A stretch of 6,112 nucleotides of DNA from Nitriliruptoraceae bacterium (lineage in GTDB: Bacteria > Actinomycetota > Nitriliruptoria > Nitriliruptorales > Nitriliruptoraceae). The stretch spans positions 1 through 6,112 of the forward strand of contig SLQK01000048.1 in the NCBI GenBank assembly GCA_007131525.1, read 5' to 3'. The notes under the pieces are model-generated. The model saw only the letters and a list, made by a program, of their open reading frames with translations. It ran no database searches and was not told the DNA's origin. Positions 1-5,552 of this stretch are shown in pieces; positions within the stretch are counted from its first letter, which is position 1; the number at the start of each line of letters is the position of its first letter. The position numbers and the translations under genes are program-made.

Positions 1-74
1 ACCCGGAAGTTAAGCCCTCCAGCGCCGATGGTACTGCCGGGGCAACCTGGTGGGAGAGTAGGTCGCCGCGGGAA
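1..74 (+). rRNA. rrf: 5S ribosomal RNA, 3' part
   Basis: The window begins inside a 5S rRNA gene. Visible landmarks are the gaagttaagccc segment, the agcgccgatggta segment and the tgggagagtaggtcgccgc 3' strand, which match the conserved second half of bacterial 5S rRNA in order and spacing. The 5' part lies outside the window. The exact 3' end is not certain within a few bases because the pairing 5' strand of the closing helix is missing. 5S rRNA is part of the large ribosomal subunit and is normally the last gene of the 16S-23S-5S operon, which implies an rRNA operon to the left. A strong terminator follows directly. Confidence 0.95.
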
Positions 75-81
75 CCTTCTT

Positions 82-117
82 CGGTCGAGGCCGTCCCTTC
101 GGGGGCGGCCTCGACCG
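82..117 (+). terminator. Terminator hairpin after the rRNA operon
   Basis: Positions 82-97 pair with 102-117 in a 16-bp stem with only one wobble pair (T94-G105). The loop is TTCG closed by C97-G102, which is the unusually stable C(UUCG)G tetraloop. There is no clear T-run after the stem (cgttgat follows), as is common for terminators in high-GC actinobacteria. It lies about 8 bases after the 5S end and so closes the rRNA operon and separates it from the TPR gene downstream. Confidence 0.85.
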
Positions 118-160
118 CGTTGATGGCACGTTCGCGCGCAGCAGCACAAGGGATGGATGC

Positions 161-1033
161 ATGGCCAAGCCACCTCGCCGCGGCAGTGGGAAGCCACGTC
201 GCTCCACCGAGGGCCAGCGGCCCCGTTCTCCGGGGGCCGACCGGCTGTCGGTGAGCGGTCACGGCGGGCAGCCCGTGGGCCGCGATCGTGCCCAGCGCAC
301 CCAGGGCGCTCCACCGCGGCCATCCAAGCCCGCCGCTGACACCGAGCCTCCGCGGCCGCCGCTGCCTGACGATGAGGAGGCGCAGCTGCCCAAGGGCGTG
401 ATCCGCGAGATCGAGCGGACCCTCGGCAAGGGCACGAGATCCCGCGACGTCGCGTTGAGCTTGAGCATCGGTGCGCAGGCGCTGGAGGAGGGTCGCCCCG
501 ACGTCGCGGTCGAGGTGCTCGGGTGGGCTCGCCATCAGGCGCCGAGGTTGGCATCCATCCGGGAGGCGTACGGCATCGCGCTCTACCACGAGGAGCGCTG
601 GGCCGATGCCTTGTCGGAGCTGCAGGCCTACCGTCGGCTGACCGGTCGACAGGACCAGAACCACGTGATCGCGGACTGCCTCCGTGCGCTGGGGCGCGGC
701 CTCGAGCAGGTGGCCTCGGCAGCCGAGCCGCTGGTCGGCGATGCCCAGGCACCCGAGGACCGGCGCGCGGAGGCTGCCATCGTGTGGGCGGCCGCGCTGG
801 CCGATGGCGGCGACCTCGGCGCCGGCCGGGCGGTGCTGCGGCGGTTCCTGGAGCGGCCCCGCTCGGGTGATGCCGAGCACGATCTGCGCGCGCGGTACCT
901 CGCCGCTGACCTGGCCGAGCGTGCCGGCGACGACGACGACCTGCAGCGGCAGTTGGAGCTCATCGCTGCCGTGGACCCCGGCTTCCTCGATGTCGCCGAG
1001 CGGCTGGAGGGCCTCGGGTACCGCCGCGGCTGA
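161..1033 (+). CDS. TPR-like (tetratricopeptide repeat) protein
   Basis: The product is 290 aa. Residues 1 to about 75 are a disordered, basic, Pro/Arg/Gly-rich leader with no signal peptide, so a cytoplasmic location is likely. From about residue 78 the protein is all-helical in appearance, with paired helices about 34 residues apart (roughly 96-129, 130-163 and on), rich in Ala/Leu/Gly/Tyr at TPR-like positions, for example EAYGIALYHEERWADALSEL near 135-154. TPR arrays bind other proteins, but no partner can be named. The ATG at 161 is chosen because AAGGGA at 148-153 gives a ribosome binding site 7 bases upstream. The gene follows the rRNA terminator closely and converges on the MBL gene. 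From general knowledge, TPR proteins of this look recur in actinobacterial tlyA/NAD kinase/recN neighbourhoods, but none of those genes is visible here. The family call is fairly sure, the role unknown. Confidence 0.75.
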   Translation: MAKPPRRGSGKPRRSTEGQRPRSPGADRLSVSGHGGQPVGRDRAQRTQGAPPRPSKPAADTEPPRPPLPDDEEAQLPKGVIREIERTLGKGTRSRDVALSLSIGAQALEEGRPDVAVEVLGWARHQAPRLASIREAYGIALYHEERWADALSELQAYRRLTGRQDQNHVIADCLRALGRGLEQVASAAEPLVGDAQAPEDRRAEAAIVWAAALADGGDLGAGRAVLRRFLERPRSGDAEHDLRARYLAADLAERAGDDDDLQRQLELIAAVDPGFLDVAERLEGLGYRRG

Positions 1034-1048
1034 CCGCGCCTGCTCGGG

Positions 1049-1093
1049 CGGGTGGTCTGCGGCGAGTTGCAGCGGATACCGGCTGGTTCTCGC
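1049..1093 (+). repeat. REP-like palindromic element, copy 1
   Basis: This 45-bp sequence is repeated without a mismatch 72 bp downstream. Its core at 1062-1093 is an imperfect palindrome. GCGAG (1062-1066) pairs with CTCGC (1089-1093), then comes a symmetrical 3x3 internal loop TTG/GTT, CAGC (1070-1073) pairs with GCTG (1082-1085), and GG/CC closes an ATA loop with one bulged G. Short imperfect palindromes in intergenic DNA are typical of REP elements mobilised by RAYT (TnpA-REP) transposases. I cannot confirm other copies in the genome from this window. Confidence 0.75.
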
Positions 1094-1120
1094 GTCTGCC
1101 CTCGGGCCGGGCCGGCGAAT

Positions 1121-1165
1121 CGGGTGGTCTGCGGCGAGTTGCAGCGGATACCGGCTGGTTCTCGC
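1121..1165 (+). repeat. REP-like palindromic element, copy 2
   Basis: This is the second, identical 45-bp copy, in the same orientation as the first. Its palindromic core lies at 1134-1165. The 27 bases between the copies (1094-1120) are unrelated to the repeat. Direct-repeat pairs in a convergent gap fit a REP-type doublet or a local duplication. Confidence 0.75.
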
Positions 1166-1281
1166 ATGCCGTGCCCGCCGGCGCCGAGTGGCTGGGCCGT
1201 GCCCGCCGGGGGCGGGTGGCAGGGCGGGGTGTCGGGCCGGGTGCCGCAGGCGGTGCGGCCAGGCGGCCGCGGCCTGAGTCG

Positions 1282-2337
1282 TCAGCCGAGCGCGGTGAGC
1301 TCCCCGGTGTCACGGCGGTGGAGGTAGCGCAGCAGCCCCGCGGCGTTCGCGCGCGTGTCGTTCAGCAGGCGCAGCCTGGCGTCGTCGAGGCTGCCGGCAT
1401 CGTCGGTGACGTCGGCGTCGTCGGCGTCGTCGGCGGTGTCGCCGCCGCCGGCCTCCTCCGTCGCGGGCGGCTGGACGTGGAAGCGGTGCTGGAGGGTCTC
1501 GGCCACGTGGTCGAGCTCGTGGGTGCCCGTCAGGCCGAGCGTGTGGGCCTCGTCGCGGGCCTGCTCCGCGACCTCGACCCAGCGCCTCAGCTGCTCCTCG
1601 GCCTGGTCCAGGACCGCATCGGCCGGCTCGACCGGGCCGTAGTGCGCCAGGTAGATGCGCCCGGGAGCGCGTTGGCGGTAGCGGTCCAGGGACCGCAGGG
1701 CGGCGTCGAGGTGGAACTCCGGCGGCGGCGTGGCGGGCCGTAGCTCGGTCATCCCGGGCAGCTGCACGCCGACCGAGTCACCGGAGAACACCGCGCCGAT
1801 GTCAGGGTCGACGACCCCGAGGTGGTGCTTGGCGTGCCCGGGGGTGTGCAGCAGCTCGAGGACGCGGCCGGCCCCGAGGTCGAGCTCGTCGCGGTCGGCG
1901 ACGCTGCGCAGCCGCGCTGCCGGGACGGGGGTGCAGGCGCCGTACACGGTGTCGAACAGCGGCCCGTAGACCCGGGCGGACGAGGCGTTGAGCCGGTCGG
2001 GTTCGGCGAGGTGGCGCGCGCCGTGCTCGGACACGACCACGGTCGCGTTCGGGAAAGCCGCCGCCACGTCGCCCGCTCCACCGGCGTGATCGAGGTGGAT
2101 GTGGGTCAGCACCAGGTAGGCGAGGTCGTTCGGCCCGAGTCCGAGCGCCGCCAGGCCCTGCAGCACCGAGGCGATCGTCAACGCCGGACCGCATTCGATC
2201 AACGCCGGGCGCGGAGCGTCGATCAGGTACCCGGCCGTGACATCGGTCATGCCGGCCGTCAGCGTGTCGATCGCGATCACCCCGTCGTCATGGGTCAGGA
2301 CCGGGGGAGGATCGTGCTGCTCACCGTCGTTGCTCAC
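1282..2337 (-). CDS. MBL-fold (metallo-beta-lactamase superfamily) hydrolase
   Basis: From the GTG at 2337 the product is 351 aa. It has the full binuclear metal site of the glyoxalase II-like MBL superfamily: H79-x-H81-x-D83-H84 in LTHIHLDHAGG, H168 in LHTPGHAKHH, the bridging D187 in VFSGDSVG, and H232 in IYLAHYGPV. It should therefore be an active Zn/Fe-dependent hydrolase, though the substrate is not predictable. There is no signal peptide. Residues 293-319 form an Asp/Ala-rich linker before a short helical C-terminus. The GTG start is preferred because GAGG at 2343-2346 sits 5 bases upstream and because the N-terminus then begins just before the MBL beta-strands. The same frame stays open up to an ATG at 2541, which would add 68 residues encoded largely by a 24-bp repeat. 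It is the last gene of the minus-strand directon. Confidence 0.9.
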   Translation of the reverse strand: MSNDGEQHDPPPVLTHDDGVIAIDTLTAGMTDVTAGYLIDAPRPALIECGPALTIASVLQGLAALGLGPNDLAYLVLTHIHLDHAGGAGDVAAAFPNATVVVSEHGARHLAEPDRLNASSARVYGPLFDTVYGACTPVPAARLRSVADRDELDLGAGRVLELLHTPGHAKHHLGVVDPDIGAVFSGDSVGVQLPGMTELRPATPPPEFHLDAALRSLDRYRQRAPGRIYLAHYGPVEPADAVLDQAEEQLRRWVEVAEQARDEAHTLGLTGTHELDHVAETLQHRFHVQPPATEEAGGGDTADDADDADVTDDAGSLDDARLRLLNDTRANAAGLLRYLHRRDTGELTALG

Positions 2338-2374
2338 GGCCACCTCGCTGCTCGCGCTCCGTGGTCGACCGACG

Positions 2375-2554
2375 CTAGTCGTCCCAGCCGTGACCGTCGC
2401 CCACGTGGCCGTGGCCGCGCTGGTGATCGCGCCCGTGGCCACCCCGCTGATCGCGGCCGTGGCCACCCCGGTGATCGCGCCCGGGGCCACCCAGGTGATC
2501 GCGCCCGTGGCCACCCGGCTGACCGCGCCCGCTGCCGCCATCGCGCCGGTCCAC
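2375..2554 (-). CDS. Possible small His/Gly-rich peptide (doubtful)
   Basis: Between the AspA-like and MBL genes, one minus-strand frame can be read from a GTG at 2554 to a TAG at 2375-2377, giving 59 residues. The peptide is built from 8-residue units of the type GGHGRDHx, followed by a GHGHVGDGHGWDD end, and would be rich in potential metal ligands. It fits neatly in the gap, 16 bp after the upstream stop and 37 bp before the MBL start. Against it, no ribosome binding site is seen before the GTG, GC at third positions is lower than in the neighbouring genes, and the MBL frame across the same DNA has the more gene-like third-position bias. Treat it as a hypothesis only. Confidence 0.2.
   Translation of the reverse strand: MDRRDGGSGRGQPGGHGRDHLGGPGRDHRGGHGRDQRGGHGRDHQRGHGHVGDGHGWDD
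2417..2536. repeat. 24-bp tandem repeat, five units
   Basis: Five head-to-tail units of exactly 24 bp lie at 2417-2440, 2441-2464, 2465-2488, 2489-2512 and 2513-2536. They share a core like tgatcgcgcccgtggcc, and the last unit is the most diverged. Each unit is a multiple of three, so reading frames are preserved. On the minus strand one frame gives VATGAITx-type octapeptides in frame with the MBL gene, and another gives GGHGRDHx octapeptides. It fills most of the 233-bp gap between the AspA-like stop and the MBL start. Whether it is translated is open. Confidence 0.85.
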
Positions 2555-2570
2555 CGGCGTCGAAGGCGAC

Positions 2571-3596
2571 TCAGCCGTCGGCGTCGGGGACGTCCGGATC
2601 GTCCTCGTCCTCCTCGTCGGTGGGGTCGTCCTCGGCCGGGACCGTCTCACCGGGCAGCGCGACGTGGAGCACGGCCTGCCCCGGCTGCACCAGCGGCAGG
2701 GTGGTCGCCCCGATCACGTACCCGTCCGTCGCCGCGGCGACGCTGGCCCGCTCGGCGCCCAGGGGGCTGGTGGTGGTCCACAGCGGCTGCCCGGCGTGCA
2801 CCAGGTCGCCGGCGGCCACGTGGAGCTCCAGCACACCGCCGCGCTCGGCCCGCAGCCACCTCGACGCCTCGAGCACCATCGGCTCGGCGACGGCCGGCTC
2901 AGGGGCGTCGTCCACCATGTCGAGCCGGGCCATGACCCGGCGGATCCCCCGGAGGGCGACGTCGATGGCGTCCTCGTCGAACCGCAGGGGCTGGCCGCCC
3001 TCGAAGGTCAGGACCGGCACACCGAGGTCGAGCGCCACCGCGCGCAGGGAGCCGGGGCGTAGCGGTGCGTGCATCACGAAGGGCGCGCCGAAGGTGACCG
3101 CCAGCTCCAGCGCCCGCTCGTCGTCGGCGATGCGGACCTGGGGCACGTTGGTGCGGTGGTTGGCCGCGGTGTGCAGATCGATCCCGGCGTCGCTCCCGGT
3201 GATCACCTCATCGGTGACCAGCCGGGCGATCCGCGCCGCCATCGACCCACCGTGGGAGCCGGGGAAGGAGCGGTTGAGGTCCCGCCGGTCGGGGAGGTAC
3301 CGGGAGCCGAACTGCACCCCGAGCACGTTGACGATCGGCACGACCACGATCGAGCCCCGCAGCATCGCCGGATCCAGGACGTCGAGCAGCCGCCGGCACA
3401 CCTCGATGCCGTTGAGCTCGTCCCCGTGGATCGCGGCGGTGACGAAGATCCGGGGGCCGTCCTCGGCGCCGTTGAGCACGGCCATCGGCAGGGTGGCCCG
3501 ATCCCCGGTGTAGGACTCCGAGGCCAGCGGCGCGAGGTCCCGCCGCTCACCGGGCTCGATGGTCACCCCGGCCACCGTGATCGGCCCGCCCGTCAT
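2571..3596 (-). CDS. AspA/AstE-like M14 zinc hydrolase
   Basis: The product is 341 aa and belongs to the succinylglutamate desuccinylase/aspartoacylase group of M14-type zinc hydrolases, which cleave amide bonds of acylated or peptidic acidic amino acids. Zinc ligands are visible as H57-x-x-E60 in AAIHGDELNG and H142 in IDLHTA. The substrate-binding DLNRSFPG is at 106-113 and the catalytic Glu is E199 in VLTFEGG. Residues 240-315 form the usual C-terminal barrel-like domain, and the last 20 residues are strongly acidic. The ATG at 3596 overlaps the stop of the upstream RimB-like gene as ATGA, with GGAGG (3602-3606) 5 bases upstream, so translation is almost certainly coupled. A longer frame to 3752 is rejected because it overlaps that gene. 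The exact substrate is unknown. The symbols aspA and astE are avoided because this subgroup is usually linked to RimK-type ligases rather than arginine catabolism. Confidence 0.92.
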   Translation of the reverse strand: MTGGPITVAGVTIEPGERRDLAPLASESYTGDRATLPMAVLNGAEDGPRIFVTAAIHGDELNGIEVCRRLLDVLDPAMLRGSIVVVPIVNVLGVQFGSRYLPDRRDLNRSFPGSHGGSMAARIARLVTDEVITGSDAGIDLHTAANHRTNVPQVRIADDERALELAVTFGAPFVMHAPLRPGSLRAVALDLGVPVLTFEGGQPLRFDEDAIDVALRGIRRVMARLDMVDDAPEPAVAEPMVLEASRWLRAERGGVLELHVAAGDLVHAGQPLWTTTSPLGAERASVAAATDGYVIGATTLPLVQPGQAVLHVALPGETVPAEDDPTDEEDEDDPDVPDADG

Positions 3597-4138
3597 CGTC
3601 GCCTCCGCCGGGGCGGCTTGGTGAGCAGGTAGCCGTGGCCCGGGTCGACGACGCAGCGGTGCTCGAGTGTGAGCCGACCGAGCAGCATCCGGAAGTTCAT
3701 TCCGGAGCGGTCGGTCAGCGTGATGTCGGCGGTCACGTCCAGGGGGCCGCACAGGATGCGGCTCCTGACCACGGGGCGGGTCTCTGCTCGGGCGCCGGTG
3801 TCGCGCACCCGCTTGTGCCCGACGATCGGCGCCTCGACCTCGTGGTGCTCAGGTGACCTGCGGGTCCCGAGGACGACGTCGAACCGCACGATCGGCAGGA
3901 GACGGCCGGTGGAGGGATCGACGTGCTCGCCGAACTCGACCAGGTCCGTGACGTGCAGGGCGCTGGAACGGGCACCGGTGTCCAGCTTCGCCCGCAGTGC
4001 CAGGTCCCACTCGGGCAGGATCACGTGTTCCTTCCAGCCGAGGACCGGGAGCGTGGACGGTGGGGGCACGGGGACGACGGCTCCTCGACGGCTCGATGGG
4101 GCGGAGCAGGTGGTCGGATCGTGGGCGGGGGCATCCAC
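3593..4138 (-). CDS. RimB-like retropepsin-fold zinc protease (PF05618 type)
   Basis: The product is 181 aa. The core begins at LPVLGWKEHVILPE (30-43) and shows KLDTGARSSALH (51-62), whose DTG at 53-55 corresponds to the aspartyl-protease turn. It ends with the family signature RSGMNFRMLLGR (144-155) and VDPGHGYLL. This is the 'ATP-dependent zinc protease' family (DUF785), which includes RimB of Pseudomonas, implicated with RimK in glutamate modification of ribosomal protein S6. The GTG at 4138 is the longest start but lacks a good ribosome binding site, and residues 1-28 look disordered. A GTG at 4069 would keep the whole core. The five terminal Arg codons contain the GGAGG site of the next gene, whose ATG overlaps the TGA. 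No ligase gene is seen nearby, so the substrate is unknown. The family call is firm, the function inferred. Confidence 0.9.
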   Translation of the reverse strand: MDAPAHDPTTCSAPSSRRGAVVPVPPPSTLPVLGWKEHVILPEWDLALRAKLDTGARSSALHVTDLVEFGEHVDPSTGRLLPIVRFDVVLGTRRSPEHHEVEAPIVGHKRVRDTGARAETRPVVRSRILCGPLDVTADITLTDRSGMNFRMLLGRLTLEHRCVVDPGHGYLLTKPPRRRRR

Positions 4139-4170
4139 CCGTCAGCGACCGGCGCGACGCCCGGGGGAGC

Positions 4171-4983
4171 CTACGCGAGCGGTGGACGCCCCGGCCGTCG
4201 GGGCGGATGGAACGGGGTGCGGCCGTGGCGCGACCTCCAGGAGTCCAGCACCAGTAGCAGCAGGATGCCGACCACGAAGCCGGCGACGTGGGCCTCGTAG
4301 GCGACCTGGTCGGTGGTCGGGGTCTGGCTGGCGTTGAACTGCAGCACGAACCACGCCCCGAGCAGCAGCCATGCCGGCACGGTCACCACCGCGAACAGCA
4401 CCAACCACCGCACGAGCCGGATACCGGGCAGGATGATGGCGATGAGGTAGAGGGGGAAGGGCACCACCGTCAGGATCCGCGACCGCGGGTGGAGGAGGAG
4501 GTAGGCCCCGAGCACCGCGGCGATCGCGCCGCTGGCCCCGATCATCGGCACGATCGCGTCCGGCTGCAGCGCGGTGTAGGCGAGGGTGGCCGCCGCACCG
4601 CCGGTGGCGTAGAAGACGACGAAGCGGAGGTGTCCCAGACGGTCCTCGACGTTGTTGCCGAACACCACGAGGTAGATGAGGTTGCCGAGCAGGTGGCCGA
4701 TGCCGCCGTGGAGGAACAGCGAGGTCACCAGGGACAGCGGCACGCTCTTGGGTGGTGCGCCGGCAGCGCACTCGCCGAGCAGCGACTCGAGCTCGGAGGG
4801 CGACAGCGGGGCGAAGGTGGTGAGCTCCCGTGGGATGGCCGCGTACCGGTAGAGGAACTGCAGCTCCGCGCAGCCCTCGAGGGGGAGCTGGATGAACAGG
4901 AACACCCCGAGGTTGGCCAGGGTCAGCGCCCACAGCACGATCGCGCGGCGACTGGTCGGGGTGACATCACCGATCGGCAGCAT
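4171..4983 (-). CDS. Rhomboid family intramembrane serine protease
   Basis: The product is 270 aa with six or seven hydrophobic segments (about 13-33, 84-105, 106-128, 146-165, 172-188, 193-215 and 232-248). It carries the rhomboid signatures: LHGGIGHLLGN (91-101, with H97 and N101), the nucleophile S151 in GASGA, and the catalytic H232 in AHVAGFVVG. The complete Ser-His dyad predicts an active protease that cuts membrane proteins within or near the lipid bilayer. The long loop after the first segment has two Cys residues (C38 and C72). The start at the ATG of 4983 places MLPIGDVTP just before the first membrane segment. GAGGAG at 4998-5003 lies 14 bases upstream, which is long, so initiation may be weak. 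The frame extends to 5100, but that would overlap the upstream gene. The basic C-terminal tail is probably cytoplasmic. The substrate is unknown. Confidence 0.93.
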   Translation of the reverse strand: MLPIGDVTPTSRRAIVLWALTLANLGVFLFIQLPLEGCAELQFLYRYAAIPRELTTFAPLSPSELESLLGECAAGAPPKSVPLSLVTSLFLHGGIGHLLGNLIYLVVFGNNVEDRLGHLRFVVFYATGGAAATLAYTALQPDAIVPMIGASGAIAAVLGAYLLLHPRSRILTVVPFPLYLIAIILPGIRLVRWLVLFAVVTVPAWLLLGAWFVLQFNASQTPTTDQVAYEAHVAGFVVGILLLLVLDSWRSRHGRTPFHPPRRPGRPPLA

Positions 4984-5056
4984 GGGTGGGCGCTGGTCTC
5001 CTCGACGGTGCGGATGGACGGCGTGGACCGGCTCTGCAGGGCGGTGGTGCGGCCGA

Positions 5057-5395
5057 TCACAGCACGGCGCGGAGCCGGATGAGGTCAGCCATCGACGCAT
5101 CGAGCCGCAGCCGGTTCGAGCTCAGGGCCCGCGAGAACGGCAGCTCACCTGAGGCGATCTGTACCAGGTCATCGGAGAGCACGCTGATGCGGATGTCGGG
5201 TCGTCGTAGCGGTGGGTCCGACATCAGCTCGAGGTCGCCCCGCCGCCAGGTGGCATGGCGGACCATGTCGAGATCGGGGCAGCGGGCCTCGATGACGCGG
5301 TGCGACGGCAGCATCGCGCGGGTCGCGTCGTCCACCTGGCCGAGCTTCTGCAGGAGCTGGACCAGGATCTGCTCGACCTGGTCCTCGGTTGCCAT
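5057..5395 (-). CDS. Small SCP2-like (sterol carrier domain) protein
   Basis: The product is 112 aa. Residues 1-25 form an amphipathic helix (DQVEQILVQLLQKLGQ). The second half, with GDLELMSDPPLRRPDIRISVLSD in two blocks and SGELPFSRALSSNRLRLDAS (82-101) then DLIRLRAVL, resembles the end of SCP2-type lipid-binding domains. In those domains a strand, a G-x-L-P-F-x-x-A segment and a final helix close the pocket. The match is by eye and the domain would be short, so the assignment is tentative. The ATG at 5395 is supported by GAGG at 5400-5403 and GAGGAG at 5405-5410. It is the first gene of the minus-strand directon, 73 bp before the rhomboid gene, and is divergent from the phasin-like gene. 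SCP2-type proteins bind hydrophobic ligands, and a role with a granule or membrane lipid would fit that neighbour but is speculative. Confidence 0.55.
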   Translation of the reverse strand: MATEDQVEQILVQLLQKLGQVDDATRAMLPSHRVIEARCPDLDMVRHATWRRGDLELMSDPPLRRPDIRISVLSDDLVQIASGELPFSRALSSNRLRLDASMADLIRLRAVL

Positions 5396-5552
5396 CGTGC
5401 CTCGCTCCTCGTCGTGTCGGGCGCCGCGCCGATGGCGGCGCGCTGACGCTACCAGCCTCCCCGGGTCGACCGTCCCGTGCGACGTGATGCTGCGCGCGAC
5501 GGCTCCCGTGGCGACTACAGTTCGGCGTAGTCGAGCCACCTGGGAGGGTGTC
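5396..5552. promoter_or_regulatory. Divergent promoter region (candidate sites)
   Basis: This 157-bp gap separates two divergently transcribed genes and must contain at least one promoter each way. For the plus-strand phasin-like gene, TACAGT at 5516-5521 fits a TAnnnT -10 box, but no good -35 is seen. For the minus-strand directon, TAGCGT (5451 down to 5446) is a possible -10, also without a strong -35. A 7-bp inverted repeat GCGCCGC/GCGGCGC at 5421-5427 and 5435-5441 would lie at the very start of the minus-strand leader. All of these are weak, by-eye calls. Confidence 0.35.

Larger units (their letters stand above)
1034..1281. other. Convergent intergenic region with repeats and hairpins
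   Basis: This 248-bp stretch lies between the stop codons of two convergent genes. Its left half carries the REP-like doublet listed separately. Its right half (1166-1281) is extremely GC-rich and contains a short direct repeat gccgtgcccgccgg at 1168-1181 and 1196-1209, plus a small inverted repeat CCCGCC/GGCGGG at 1202-1207 and 1211-1216. The hairpins could end transcription from both sides, but no T-run supports a classical terminator. Short open frames here are not convincing as genes. Confidence 0.6.

Noticed and set aside
1049..1165. Two spaced repeats as a possible minimal CRISPR array
   Set aside because: There are only two copies of 45 bp with a single 27-bp interval, no cas genes, and a palindromic architecture that fits REP elements better.
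628..1313. Minus-strand and alternative plus-strand frames running through the TPR gene and the repeat doublet
   Set aside because: They overlap a better supported gene, and the repeated peptide they contain is simply the translated 45-bp repeat.
2417..2536. 24-bp repeats as plasmid-type iterons or a replication origin
   Set aside because: There is no replication initiator gene, no AT-rich segment, and the units preserve reading frame inside an operon, which favours a coding or slippage origin.
1822..3513. 563-codon plus-strand open frame
   Set aside because: It lies antisense to the MBL and AspA-like genes, both of which have intact catalytic motifs. Its translation is low-complexity Arg/Ser/Gly-rich and matches no family, as expected of high-GC shadows.
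4417..4427. ccggataccgg resembling the centre of the REP-like element
   Set aside because: It lies inside the rhomboid coding sequence, the similarity stops after about 11 bases and the outer stems are missing, so it is a chance match.
4288..5082. 264-codon plus-strand frame rich in His, Glu and Gln
   Set aside because: It is the antisense shadow of the rhomboid gene. The His/Glu/Gln bias comes from reading hydrophobic codons backwards.
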